A stretch of 64,000 bases of DNA from Halosimplex litoreum (GCF_016065055.1 NZ_CP065856.1:3967836-4031835); one strand, 5' to 3'; counted from the first letter of the stretch, positions 1-7,346 are shown. Made by a program: numbers and translations. Notes: a model not told the origin generated them from the letters alone.

Positions 1-404
1 GGCTGGCTCACCGCGCCGACGACGTGGCGGAGAACCTCAGCCACGGGGCCAGCCGCCAGCTCGAGGTCGCCGTGGCGCTGGCGGGCGATCCGGACGTGCT
101 CCTGCTGGACGAACCGAACGCGGGCGTCTCCTCCGAGAGCGTCGACGACATCGTCGCGCTCATCGAGGACGTGGCCGCGGACCACGCCGTCCTGCTGGTC
201 GAGCACAACATGGACATCGTCATGGAGGTCTCGGACCGCGTGGTGGTCCTCAACCAGGGCGCGGTCATCGCCGACGGCGAGCCCGAAGCGGTCCGCGAGG
301 ACCCCGCCGTTCAGGAGGCGTATCTCGGCGGCTACGAGCCCGGCGACCTGAATCGTCGCGGGGACGGGACCGCCGAACGGGACGACACGGGAGGGGTCGC
401 GTGA
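1..404 (+). CDS. livG: Liv-type ABC transporter ATP-binding protein LivG, 5' truncated
   Basis: Only the last 134 or so codons are present; the reading frame is open from base 3 and the start lies outside the window. The visible part holds the ABC signature (NLSHGASRQLE, a variant of LSGGQ), Walker B with the catalytic Glu (VLLLDEPNAG) and the H-loop (LLVEHNMD). The VEHNMD form and the short tail ending YLGGYE are typical of LivG, one of the two cytoplasmic ATPases of high-affinity branched-chain amino acid importers. It is followed at once by livF, livH and livM on the same strand, so it is the first visible gene of that operon. The true substrate cannot be told from sequence. Confidence 0.9.
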   Translation, partial: LAHRADDVAENLSHGASRQLEVAVALAGDPDVLLLDEPNAGVSSESVDDIVALIEDVAADHAVLLVEHNMDIVMEVSDRVVVLNQGAVIADGEPEAVREDPAVQEAYLGGYEPGDLNRRGDGTAERDDTGGVA

Positions 405-426
405 GCGCGCGTCGACCGTCGGGGAG

Positions 427-1134
427 GTGCGCGACGTGACCCTCCTCGAACTCGACGGCGTGGAGACGTACTACGGCGAGAGCCACGTCCTCGAAGGCGT
501 CACGCTCTCCGTCGACGAGGGTGAGGTGGTCGCGCTGGTCGGGCGCAACGGCGTCGGCAAGACGACGACGTTGCGGTCTATCCTCCAGTTGACCCCGCCT
601 CGGGAGGGAACGATCACGTACCGCGACGAGCAGTTGGTCGGCCTGGAGACCCACGCGGTCGCCGAGCGCGGCGTCGGCTGGATCCCCGAGGACCGCCGTA
701 TCTTCTCGCAGCTCACCGTCGCCGAGAACGTCCGCGTGGCGGTACCCGACGGCGCCGACACCGGCGAACGGGTCGCGACCGTCTACGACACCTTCCCGAT
801 CCTCGAAGAGCGCCGCGACCAGGAGGCTGGCACGCTCTCGGGTGGCCAGCAACAGATGCTCGCGCTGGCCCGAGGGCTCGTCGGCGAGAACGACCTGCTG
901 CTGGTCGACGAACCCAGCGAGGGCCTGGCCCCACAGATCGTCGCCGACGTGGCCGAGGCGCTGGCCGACGCCGCGACCGAGACGACGCTCCTGCTCGTCG
1001 AGCAGAACCTCCCGCTGGCGCTGGATCTGGCCGACCGCTTCTACGTCCTCGACAAGGGGCGGGTCGTCGACGACGGCGACACCGCCGACGTGTCCGCCGA
1101 CGACGAACGGCTCAGGAGGTACCTCTCCGCATGA
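427..1134 (+). CDS. livF: Liv-type ABC transporter ATP-binding protein LivF
   Basis: A 235-residue ABC ATPase with Walker A GRNGVGKT at residues 39-46, signature LSGGQQQ near 138, Walker B LLLVDEP near 157 and the switch LVEQN. The Q in VEQN rather than VEH separates LivF from LivG. The GTG start at 427 is used here; a second GTG three codons on (436) is equally possible and gives a protein starting directly at TLLELDGVE. The stop overlaps the livH start (ATGA at 1131-1134), so translation is probably coupled. It should pair with LivG on the inner face of the membrane to drive the LivH/LivM pore. Confidence 0.92.
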   Translation: MRDVTLLELDGVETYYGESHVLEGVTLSVDEGEVVALVGRNGVGKTTTLRSILQLTPPREGTITYRDEQLVGLETHAVAERGVGWIPEDRRIFSQLTVAENVRVAVPDGADTGERVATVYDTFPILEERRDQEAGTLSGGQQQMLALARGLVGENDLLLVDEPSEGLAPQIVADVAEALADAATETTLLLVEQNLPLALDLADRFYVLDKGRVVDDGDTADVSADDERLRRYLSA

Positions 1135-2204
1135 CGGCGAGCGCACTCGCTCCGGTCGCTGGGCCCCTCCAACACGGGGCCGAGCCGTTCGCAGCCGCCG
1201 CCATGCAGTTGAGCTTCGGTGAGGGGCTCCGGCAGTTCCTCGGCCCGGACACGCTCGTCAGCGTGGTCGTCGAGGGGCTGGCGAAGTCTGCCATCTACGT
1301 GATGATCGCCAGCGGGCTGACGCTCATCTTCGGCCTGATGGGCGTGTTGAACTTCGCGCACGGCTCGCTGACGATGATCGGCGCGTACCTCGCCGGCCTG
1401 GTCATGGTCACGCTCGTCGGGAGCGCCACGGGCGCCTGGACGCGCCTCGCACTGTTCTTCGTCGCGCTCGCTGCCGTCTTCGTCGCACTGGCGTTTCTGG
1501 GCGGTGTCATGGAGGTCGGGCTCGTCAGGCAGCTCTACGACCGGCCGCCGATCTACCAGATCCTCCTCACCTTCGGCCTGACGCTCGTGCTGGAGGAACT
1601 CGTCCGGATCGTCGTCCTGTTCTACGGGCTCCAGCCCATCTCGGAGTGGCGGGCCGCGCTGGGGACGCGGCCGGCGATCCTCTCGGCAGAGCAGTCGATC
1701 GGCCCGCTCTCGGTCCGCGGGCTGGCCCTGTTCGAGATCGCCCTCGGCGCGGCGACCGTCCTCGGCATCTGGGCCTTCCTGACTCGTACCCGCTACGGAC
1801 TGTACATCCGCGCGGGCAGCGAGGACGCGGAGATGGCCGAGGCGCTCGGGATCGACGTGCGCCGCGTGTTCACATTCGTGTTCGCGCTCGGTGCCGGCGT
1901 CGCGGGCGCCGCCGGTGCCCTGCTGATGTGGGACCCCGTCTGGGGCGCGAACGTCCCGCTGGCGGCCGAGACGCTGCTTCCGGCGTTCGTCGTCGTCATC
2001 ATCGGCGGGCTGGGCACCTTCCGCGGGACCGTCGCCGGCGCGCTCGTCGTCGGGATGGCCGACGCGACGACGACCTGGTGGTTCCAGAACGTCGTCGTCA
2101 CCTGGACCTGGCTGCCCGAGATCACCGTCTTCCTCATCCTCGTCGGGATGCTGATCGTCAAACCACAGGGCCTGTTCGGCGTCGAGGAGGTGGGCGGCCA
2201 TTAG
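1131..2204 (+). CDS. livH: Liv-type ABC transporter permease LivH
   Basis: A 357-residue polytopic membrane protein of the LivH family. After about 40 residues come the first helices and the family motif GLMGVLNFAHGSLTMIGAYL. A cytoplasmic loop near residues 230-250 (EDAEMAEALGIDVRRVFTF) fits the contact with the ATPases, and the end reads KPQGLFGVEE, the usual LivH terminus. ATG at 1131 overlaps the livF stop. Membership of the operon is clear; whether it moves leucine-type amino acids, amides or urea is not, because permeases of this family serve all of these. Confidence 0.9.
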   Translation: MTASALAPVAGPLQHGAEPFAAAAMQLSFGEGLRQFLGPDTLVSVVVEGLAKSAIYVMIASGLTLIFGLMGVLNFAHGSLTMIGAYLAGLVMVTLVGSATGAWTRLALFFVALAAVFVALAFLGGVMEVGLVRQLYDRPPIYQILLTFGLTLVLEELVRIVVLFYGLQPISEWRAALGTRPAILSAEQSIGPLSVRGLALFEIALGAATVLGIWAFLTRTRYGLYIRAGSEDAEMAEALGIDVRRVFTFVFALGAGVAGAAGALLMWDPVWGANVPLAAETLLPAFVVVIIGGLGTFRGTVAGALVVGMADATTTWWFQNVVVTWTWLPEITVFLILVGMLIVKPQGLFGVEEVGGH

Positions 2205-2283
2205 CTCCGTCACCCAGTGGATCGACGATCGGGAGCTCGCCTGGCCCGTCGCACACCTCCGGGACCAGCAGGTCCATCTGCTG

Positions 2284-3495
2284 GTGATCCTCGCCTTCGT
2301 CGCCTATCCCGTGATCTACCACCTGCTGACGACGTTCTCGTTCCCGGTCGCCCCCTCGGCGATCAACAGCTTCGCGATCGCCGTCCTCCCTCGCGTCGAC
2401 TCGATGGTCGCCGTCCTCTATTTCGCCCTGTTCGCCATGTCGTTCGACTTCATCAGCGGCTACACCGGCTATCTCTCCTTCGGCCACGCCGCTTTCTACG
2501 GCACCGGCGCCTACGCCGTCATCCTGATCGCCAACGGCAAGGTCCCGCTCCTCCCCGCCGGAACGCCGTTCATGGTCTCCTTGCTCGTCGCGGCCGTCCT
2601 CGCGGGACTGCTGGCGGTCGTCATCGGCCTCGTCTCCTTCCGGCTGTCGGGGGTGTACTTCGCGATGATCACGCTCGGGTTCGCGCAGGTGCTGTACGTC
2701 TTCGTCCGCGGCTGGGACTACGTGGCGAGCAACCCTCGCGACGGCCCCGCCGTCGGGTCGACCCACCCCGAGGGCTTCGAGATCGGGATCCCCTTCGTCG
2801 ACCAGCTGACCCTCGCGATCGGCACCTTCTCCGGCGACACGGTGGTAGTGCTGGGTCACGAACTCGGCACGTACACCGTCTCGTTCTACATGGTCGGCCT
2901 GGTCGCGCTGGTGTCCTATTTCGCGATGCAGCGGGTGATCCACTCCCCGTTCGGCCGGGTGATGATCGCCATCCGCGAGAACGAGGAACGGGCGGCCGCG
3001 ATCGGCTACGACACCTTCCGCTACAAGCTCGGCGCGTTCGTCATCAGCGGCTTCTTCGGCGGCGTCGCGGGCGCGCTGTACGCCGGCTTCTCCCGCTCGG
3101 TCACCCCCGAGAGCACGTTCTACTTCCTGACGACCGGCGACGCGCTGCTGGCGAGTATCATCGGCGGGTTCGGCACGCTCGCCGGCCCGCTGTACGGCCA
3201 CCTGTTCGACCACTCGATACGGGAGTTCCTCTCGAACACCGGCCAGGGCGGCGGCCTGCTCCCGTTCCTCCGGGAGACGCTGCCCGAGGGCGTGCTCACG
3301 GCGGATATCGTGGGCGGGCTCACCGTCGAGGGGTTCATCGGCGCGGCGCTGAACGGCCACGCCAGTCTCTACGTCGGGATCGTGTTCGTCCTGTTCGTCC
3401 TCTACGTCCCCAGCGGCCTCCTCGGGACGCTGCGGAACTACCTCGGTGGCTCCGTCTCCGAGCGGCTGCCCGCGAAGCTGTGGGGCGAGCGATGA
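2284..3495 (+). CDS. livM: Liv-type ABC transporter permease LivM (start probably further upstream)
   Basis: A LivM-family permease with the motif SGYTGYLSFGHAAFYGTGAY and the conserved cytoplasmic loop SPFGRVMIAIRENEERAAAIGYDTFRYKL split over 2950-3030. The first orthodox start is GTG 2284, used here, giving 403 residues, but this begins inside the first membrane helix. The frame stays open upstream and encodes 28 further plausible residues back to ATT 2200, which has a GGAGG 9 bases before it and overlaps the livH stop as ATTAG. The protein ends in an ATGA overlap with the next gene. Function: one half of the membrane pore of the importer. Confidence 0.88.
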   Translation: MILAFVAYPVIYHLLTTFSFPVAPSAINSFAIAVLPRVDSMVAVLYFALFAMSFDFISGYTGYLSFGHAAFYGTGAYAVILIANGKVPLLPAGTPFMVSLLVAAVLAGLLAVVIGLVSFRLSGVYFAMITLGFAQVLYVFVRGWDYVASNPRDGPAVGSTHPEGFEIGIPFVDQLTLAIGTFSGDTVVVLGHELGTYTVSFYMVGLVALVSYFAMQRVIHSPFGRVMIAIRENEERAAAIGYDTFRYKLGAFVISGFFGGVAGALYAGFSRSVTPESTFYFLTTGDALLASIIGGFGTLAGPLYGHLFDHSIREFLSNTGQGGGLLPFLRETLPEGVLTADIVGGLTVEGFIGAALNGHASLYVGIVFVLFVLYVPSGLLGTLRNYLGGSVSERLPAKLWGER

Positions 3496-4508
3496 CCGTC
3501 CACCTCACCGGAATCGGGACGGCGCTGCCCGACGAGACCGTCGGCGGCGCCGACATCGCCGAGCGGTCGGGTATCCCCCGCGACGTGGTCGTCGATAAGA
3601 TGGGGATCCGCCGCAAGCACGTCTGCCGGAACGGCGACGACCAGCCCAGCGATCTGTGTGTCGCGGCCGCCGAGGACGCGCTGGCCGACGCCGACTGCGA
3701 GCCTGCCGATCTCGACGTCGTCCGCTACCACGGCAGCGAGTTCAAGGACTACGTCGTCTGGAGCCTCGCGGCGGACGTGGCCGACCGGATCGGCGCGACC
3801 GACGCTTACGCCGCCGAGAGCTACGCGCTCTGTGCCGGCGCACCGGTCGCCGTCCGCGAGACGAAGGCCCAGATCGAAGCGGACGCCCCCGACCGAGTGC
3901 TGCTGGTCGCGGCCAGTCGCGAGGAGGACCTGGTGGACTACGACGACCCCGACACCTCCTTCACGTTCAACTTCGGCAGCGGCGCTTCGGCGATGGTGCT
4001 CGAACGCGACGCGCCCGACCGCGCGCTCGCGACCGTCCGCGAGAGCGCCGCGCTGACCGACGGCAGCTTCTCCCGGGACGTGGTGATGCCCGCCGGTGGC
4101 ACGCGCCACCCCCCGAGCCGCGACACCGTCGACGCCGGGATGCACGCGCTGCGCGTCCCCGACCACGAGTCGATGAAGGAGCGACTGGGCGAGGTGAGCC
4201 TCGGGAATTTCCTCGAAGTCGCCGACACCGCTCTGGAGCGGTCGGGACTGGACCGCTCGGATCTCGACTTCGCGGCGATAACACACATGAAGCGGTCGTT
4301 CCACGCCTATCTCTGCGACGAACTCGGACTCGACGACCGCGAGCAGTACTACCTCGACGACTACGGCCACGTCCAGAGCGTCGACCAGGCGTTGGCGACC
4401 GCCGAGGCCCGAACCCGGGAGTGGCTCCGCCCCGGCGACACCGTGCTCTTTCTCGCAGCGGGTACCGGCTACACCTGGGCGGCGACCGTCCTGGAGTGGC
4501 TCGGCTGA
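3492..4508 (+). CDS. 3-oxoacyl-ACP synthase III (FabH/HMG-CoA synthase superfamily) homologue
   Basis: A 338-residue thiolase-fold protein starting in the ATGA overlap with livM, so it belongs to the Liv operon. The N terminus (HLTGIGTALPDETV) and the GSGASAMVL segment fit ketoacyl synthase III. The likely nucleophile is Cys114 (YALCAG) and the His is His265 (ITHMKRS). At the place of the third catalytic residue, where KAS III has GNTSA, this protein reads YGHVQSVD, so the Asn appears replaced by His293. Archaea lack a standard fatty-acid synthase II, so the role is not chain initiation in the bacterial sense. An acyl-CoA condensing or transfer role tied to the imported substrate is my inference. 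Confidence 0.8.
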   Translation: MTVHLTGIGTALPDETVGGADIAERSGIPRDVVVDKMGIRRKHVCRNGDDQPSDLCVAAAEDALADADCEPADLDVVRYHGSEFKDYVVWSLAADVADRIGATDAYAAESYALCAGAPVAVRETKAQIEADAPDRVLLVAASREEDLVDYDDPDTSFTFNFGSGASAMVLERDAPDRALATVRESAALTDGSFSRDVVMPAGGTRHPPSRDTVDAGMHALRVPDHESMKERLGEVSLGNFLEVADTALERSGLDRSDLDFAAITHMKRSFHAYLCDELGLDDREQYYLDDYGHVQSVDQALATAEARTREWLRPGDTVLFLAAGTGYTWAATVLEWLG

Positions 4509-4581
4509 ACGACCCCTCAGACCGTCCAGCGATTCCGAATCCGGCGGGGTCGAGCTCCGACGCACGCCCTCCTTCGCATCA

Positions 4582-4587
4582 CTTATG
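4582..4587 (+). promoter_or_regulatory. TATA-like box of xacA
   Basis: CTTATG sits about 27 bases before ATG 4612, the distance expected for a leaderless haloarchaeal transcript. This supports 4612 over the in-frame ATG at 4585, which overlaps the box. Confidence 0.5.
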
Positions 4588-4611
4588 CCGGTCGCGTGCG
4601 GGCAATCGTTC

Positions 4612-5679
4612 ATGGATATACAGGAGTACATGGACGACTTCACGGCGCGCGACTGGCCCCAGGCGGACGAGGGGACGGTTCGGTTCGCGATGGTCGGACT
4701 CGGCTGGTGGACGATGGAGTTCGCCATCCCCGCAACCGAGGTCCTCGACCACCTGGAGACGACCGTCGTCGTCTCCTCGACGACCGAGAAGGCCGAAGGC
4801 GTCGCCGACGAGCACGAGTCCATCGAGCACGGACTCACCTACGACGAGTTCCAGAACGGTGAGGCGACCGACGCCTACGACGCCGTCTACATCGCCACGC
4901 CCAACGCCCTGCACCTCCCCTACGTGGAGGCGGCCGCCGAGTTCGACAAGGACGTCCTCTGCGAGAAACCCCTCGAAGCCAGCACCGAGCGCGCCGAGAA
5001 GCTCGTCGAGGCCGCCGAAGGCGTGACCCTGGGCGTCGAGTACCGGATGCACGTCCAGCCCGCCGTCCGCACGATGCGCGAGCTCGTCGACGCCGGCTTC
5101 ATCGGCGACGTGGCGATGGTCCACGGCAACATGTCTCAGCCCCTGCTGGACATCAACGACAACTACGACCAGTGGCGGCTCGACCCCGACATGGCCGGCC
5201 CCGGCGCCTCGGTCACCGACCTCGGCGTCTACTCCATCAACACGACGCGGTTCGTCATCGACGAGGACCCCGTCGCCGTCACCGCGACGGACTGGTCCGG
5301 TCACGAGGCCTTCGACGACGTACCGGACGAGCGGGCCGCCTTCACCGTCGAGTTCCCCGACGGCGTCGTCGCCGCCTGCACGGCCAGCCAGAACACTCAG
5401 GAGACCAGCAACCTCCGCATCATCGGCACCGAGGGCGAGCTTCTGCTCGAAGACGCCTTCCTCTCCGGCGACCGCGAGCTGACGATCACCCGCGGCGAGA
5501 CCACCATCACCACCGAGTTCGACGGCATCGAGGAGACCCGTCGCTCGCTGGAGTACTTCGGCGACCACCTGCTGACCGGCACGGACATCCACGGCGACGG
5601 CGAGCACGGCATCGTCGACCAGCGCGCCATCGACGCCGTCTACGAGGCCGCCGAGTCCGGCGAACGCGTCGAGCTGTAG
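4612..5679 (+). CDS. xacA: D-xylose 1-dehydrogenase (NADP+), Gfo/Idh/MocA family
   Basis: A 355-residue Gfo/Idh/MocA oxidoreductase. It has an N-terminal Rossmann fold (RFAMVGLGWW, residues 24-33), the EKP motif at residues 118-120, and a C-terminal alpha/beta substrate domain. The N terminus MDIQEYMDDFTARDW and phrases such as DAYDAVYIATPNALHLPYVE match what I know of the haloarchaeal xylose dehydrogenase (XacA of Haloferax, Gfo6 of Haloarcula). The enzyme oxidises D-xylose to xylonolactone in the cytoplasm, the first step of the oxidative path to 2-oxoglutarate. The xylonate dehydratase gene xacD lies 3.5 kb away on the other strand. A pyrimidine-rich stretch just after the stop (5690-5720) could end transcription. 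Confidence 0.88.
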   Translation: MDIQEYMDDFTARDWPQADEGTVRFAMVGLGWWTMEFAIPATEVLDHLETTVVVSSTTEKAEGVADEHESIEHGLTYDEFQNGEATDAYDAVYIATPNALHLPYVEAAAEFDKDVLCEKPLEASTERAEKLVEAAEGVTLGVEYRMHVQPAVRTMRELVDAGFIGDVAMVHGNMSQPLLDINDNYDQWRLDPDMAGPGASVTDLGVYSINTTRFVIDEDPVAVTATDWSGHEAFDDVPDERAAFTVEFPDGVVAACTASQNTQETSNLRIIGTEGELLLEDAFLSGDRELTITRGETTITTEFDGIEETRRSLEYFGDHLLTGTDIHGDGEHGIVDQRAIDAVYEAAESGERVEL

Positions 5680-5795
5680 CGGCCACTCGAACCGTTCTTT
5701 CTGCGCCCGTTCTTTCGTTGCGGACGCTCAGTGCAGTCTGAGGTTGTTGCATTTGGGGTAGCGGTGCGGTTGCGGTGCTGTGCGGTCGGCGCGTG

Positions 5796-5836
5796 CTGTC
5801 GAGCGTGCCCGCCTCGTGGCGGGCCGCTCGAAACAG
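5796..5836. repeat. Long imperfect inverted repeat (hairpin 1)
   Basis: CTGT, CGAGCG and GCCCGCC (5796-5813) pair with GGCGGGC, CGCTCG and ACAG (5818-5836) around a TCGT loop. The only interruptions are a one-base bulge at 5806 and two extra A residues on the right arm. This gives about 17 paired bases, well beyond a simple terminator stem. Confidence 0.6.
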
Positions 5837-5974
5837 TCGCGCGAGGGATGAGAAGCGCAGCCCGCGAGCATCGCAAGAGGCTGGGGAGGTGTGAGGCCGT
5901 CTGCGGTTGCTGTTGTGGTCGCGGTGCGGTCCTGGTGGACTGAAAGGGCGAGGCGCGCTCGCGCCGGTAGTCGT

Positions 5975-6029
5975 CTGAGCGGGCACTATCCGCGCGGGCT
6001 GTGCGGAGAGCGCGGATATCCCGTCTCAG
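5975..6029. repeat. Long imperfect inverted repeat (hairpin 2)
   Basis: Outer arms CTGAG-CGGG (5975-5983) and CCCG-T-CTCAG (6020-6029) pair with one bulged base. Inside them TATCCGCGC (5987-5995) pairs perfectly with GCGCGGATA (6010-6018) around a 14-base loop. The two-part stem separated by a small internal loop looks more like a folded RNA or a mobile-repeat core than a terminator. Confidence 0.6.
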
Positions 6030-6034
6030 CGACC

Positions 6035-6118
6035 GCGAGCGCGGCGAGGGCTTTCATCGCTTGCTGTTCTCTGCGGCCGAGACGGCAGCTAGCGAGCGCG
6101 GCGAGGGCGTTCATCGCT
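6035..6118. repeat. 27-base direct repeat, two copies
   Basis: Copies at 6035-6061 and 6092-6118 begin GCGAGCGCGGCGAGGGC and end TTCATCGCT, differing at one base (T or G at position 18). The offset is 57 bases, a multiple of three, but the frames crossing them do not look like protein. Confidence 0.65.
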
Positions 6119-6291
6119 CACCGTCGACTGCGGTCGCTGTGGTCCGCGTTTCTTTCACGAGACAATTTCTTGGAACTCGCGCTCAACGAGCACGCATACT
6201 GAGCGGACGCGTCTTCCGAGGCTGTCGAACGCGTAGCGGCGCCACACGAATAGCCGAGACGAACGCGATAACAACAGTTCGAAGCAGGAGT

Positions 6292-6320
6292 GGGGCGACC
6301 GGGTGGAGGGCGGTCGCCCC
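6292..6320. repeat. Perfect 10-bp stem-loop (hairpin 3)
   Basis: GGGGCGACCG (6292-6301) and CGGTCGCCCC (6311-6320) are exact inverted repeats around a 9-base purine-rich loop. There is no T-run after it on either strand, so a classical terminator is unlikely. Confidence 0.6.
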
Positions 6321-6513
6321 CGTGTCAGAGGCACAGGTGGATCGGTTGGCGGGCGATGCGACGGTGGCGCAGTCGGAGGGCGGCGTGGGGAGGGCCGAAG
6401 CGTCAGCGGGTGGGGACCTGACAGGGCGACGCGGGACCCGTCGCACCCACCGAACTGCGCGCATCTACTGGTAGCCGGGACGGGTATGTAATTTCTATCT
6501 CGGTACCATCTGT

Positions 6514-6550
6514 TGTATCGAGACTATCGATACTATCGATACACTATCGA
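6514..6550. promoter_or_regulatory. TATCGA tandem repeat within a 30-bp palindrome
   Basis: TATCGA starts at 6516, 6525, 6534 and 6545, so the first three copies form a 9-base tandem (TATCGAKAC). Bases 6514-6543 also form one palindrome: TGTATCGA at the left, TATCGATA in the centre, TCGATACA at the right. It lies 56 bases beyond the stop of the CARF-like regulator gene. The regular spacing suggests protein binding; the partner is unknown. Confidence 0.5.
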
Positions 6551-6605
6551 CGAAACGAACCGTTGGGTCACGGGTAGCTACAGCCGGCGCGGCCGCGTCG
6601 ACGAC

Positions 6606-7346
6606 TCAGAGCTTGTGGCGGAAGGCGTGGAGGACGTTCTGGCCGGTGTCGGTCAGGCGGATCTGTTTCTGTCGGCCGACGCGCTCGACTTCGATGTAGC
6701 CGTCGTCGACGAGCGGGTCGACGATGTTGGCGTTGAGCAGTGCGAACTTCGCCTTGTCGTTGGCGGGGTCGGCGTCGGCGATAAAGGACAGGGCTTCCGA
6801 CTCGGCGTGTTCGATCAGGTCGGACTTCTTGGCGGTGTAGCTGTCGCTGTTGCGCTCTTCGAGGTAGGCGAGGACGGCGACCTGGTCGCGGGAGACCGCT
6901 TCGATGGGGTAAGAGGGAAGCACCACGTCGTCGCGCATGCCCCGCGTTCGCGGGTTCTCCTCGAGGTCGGGGACGTGTTCCTCGGCGCGGACGTAGTAGG
7001 CGGTTGCCTCGGTAGCCATGCAGGCGATGGCGCTGCCGATGGCGGCGAGCTTGCCGCCGCTGGAGACGTTGACGCGGACCACGTCCTGCTCGTGGGCGGC
7101 GGCGACCGTCGTGACGACCGCGAGCACGTCGTAGAGGTCCGAGAGGTTCGTCTCGCGGAAGCGGATGGTCCGGCCGTCGTCCTCGAGTTCCTCGACGAGC
7201 GCCTCCTGGTAGGGAGTCAGCGGGGTGTGTTCCCCGTCGGCGGCGAGGAGGTAGACGGTGTCCGCGTCGTGTTTGCGAAGGGGGCGGAGGATCCGGTCGT
7301 GCTCGTATCCGAGCGGCACGACGTGGACTTCGTCGATGGTTCGCAT
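6606..7346 (-). CDS. CARF-like winged-helix transcriptional regulator (HFX_2341/DUF6293 family)
   Basis: A 246-residue cytoplasmic protein. Residues 1-125 look like the HFX_2341 N-terminal domain: VHVVPLGYEHDRILRPL, an alternating beta/alpha pattern, and a VNVSSGGKLAAI loop near 92-103 that resembles the ligand loop of CARF (CRISPR-associated Rossmann fold) domains. Residues 150-246 form a winged helix (DQVAVLAYLEER, KSDLIEH, LVDDGYIEVERVGRQKQIRLTDTGQ). CARF-HTH proteins such as Csa3 sense cyclic oligonucleotides; whether this one does is inference, and no CRISPR genes lie in the window. ATG 7346 was chosen because upstream residues are Arg/Pro-rich. The divergent neighbour starts 119 bases away. 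Confidence 0.75.
   Translation of the reverse strand: MRTIDEVHVVPLGYEHDRILRPLRKHDADTVYLLAADGEHTPLTPYQEALVEELEDDGRTIRFRETNLSDLYDVLAVVTTVAAAHEQDVVRVNVSSGGKLAAIGSAIACMATEATAYYVRAEEHVPDLEENPRTRGMRDDVVLPSYPIEAVSRDQVAVLAYLEERNSDSYTAKKSDLIEHAESEALSFIADADPANDKAKFALLNANIVDPLVDDGYIEVERVGRQKQIRLTDTGQNVLHAFRHKL

Larger units (their letters stand above)
5680..6605. other. 926-base non-coding block rich in hairpins and repeats
   Basis: No convincing protein is encoded here: open frames on both strands are Arg-rich and lack acidic haloarchaeal composition. The block instead holds a 41-base imperfect hairpin (5796-5836), a 55-base imperfect hairpin (5975-6029), a 27-base direct repeat (6035 and 6092), a perfect 10-bp stem (6292-6320) and a 9-base tandem repeat inside a palindrome (6514-6550). 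It lies between the ends of xacA and the CARF-like regulator gene, which face each other. It may be a copy of a dispersed haloarchaeal intergenic element, a structured RNA, or both; I cannot decide from one copy. Confidence 0.6.

Noticed and set aside
1041-2213. Long open frame on the minus strand opposite livF/livH
   Set aside because: It is the codon-position shadow of a GC-rich gene; the product is full of Asp/Glu/Arg/Gln runs without domain resemblance, while the plus strand encodes clear LivF and LivH.
2217-3491. Open frame on the plus strand leading into the KAS-III-like gene
   Set aside because: The first 425 codons are Arg/Pro-rich and lie inside livM in another frame; the real gene starts at ATG 3492.
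5507-5986. 159-codon minus-strand frame after xacA
   Set aside because: Arg/Ser/Thr-rich, overlaps xacA in part and has no promoter or homology signal; the DNA here is hairpin-rich non-coding sequence.
6035-6550. Replication origin
   Set aside because: The TATCGA tandem is suggestive, but there is no orc1/cdc6 gene nearby and no origin recognition box pattern with G-rich ends.
5680-6605. CRISPR array or CRISPR-associated region near the CARF-like regulator
   Set aside because: There are no regular 30-40-base repeats with unique spacers and no cas genes; the direct repeat has only two copies.
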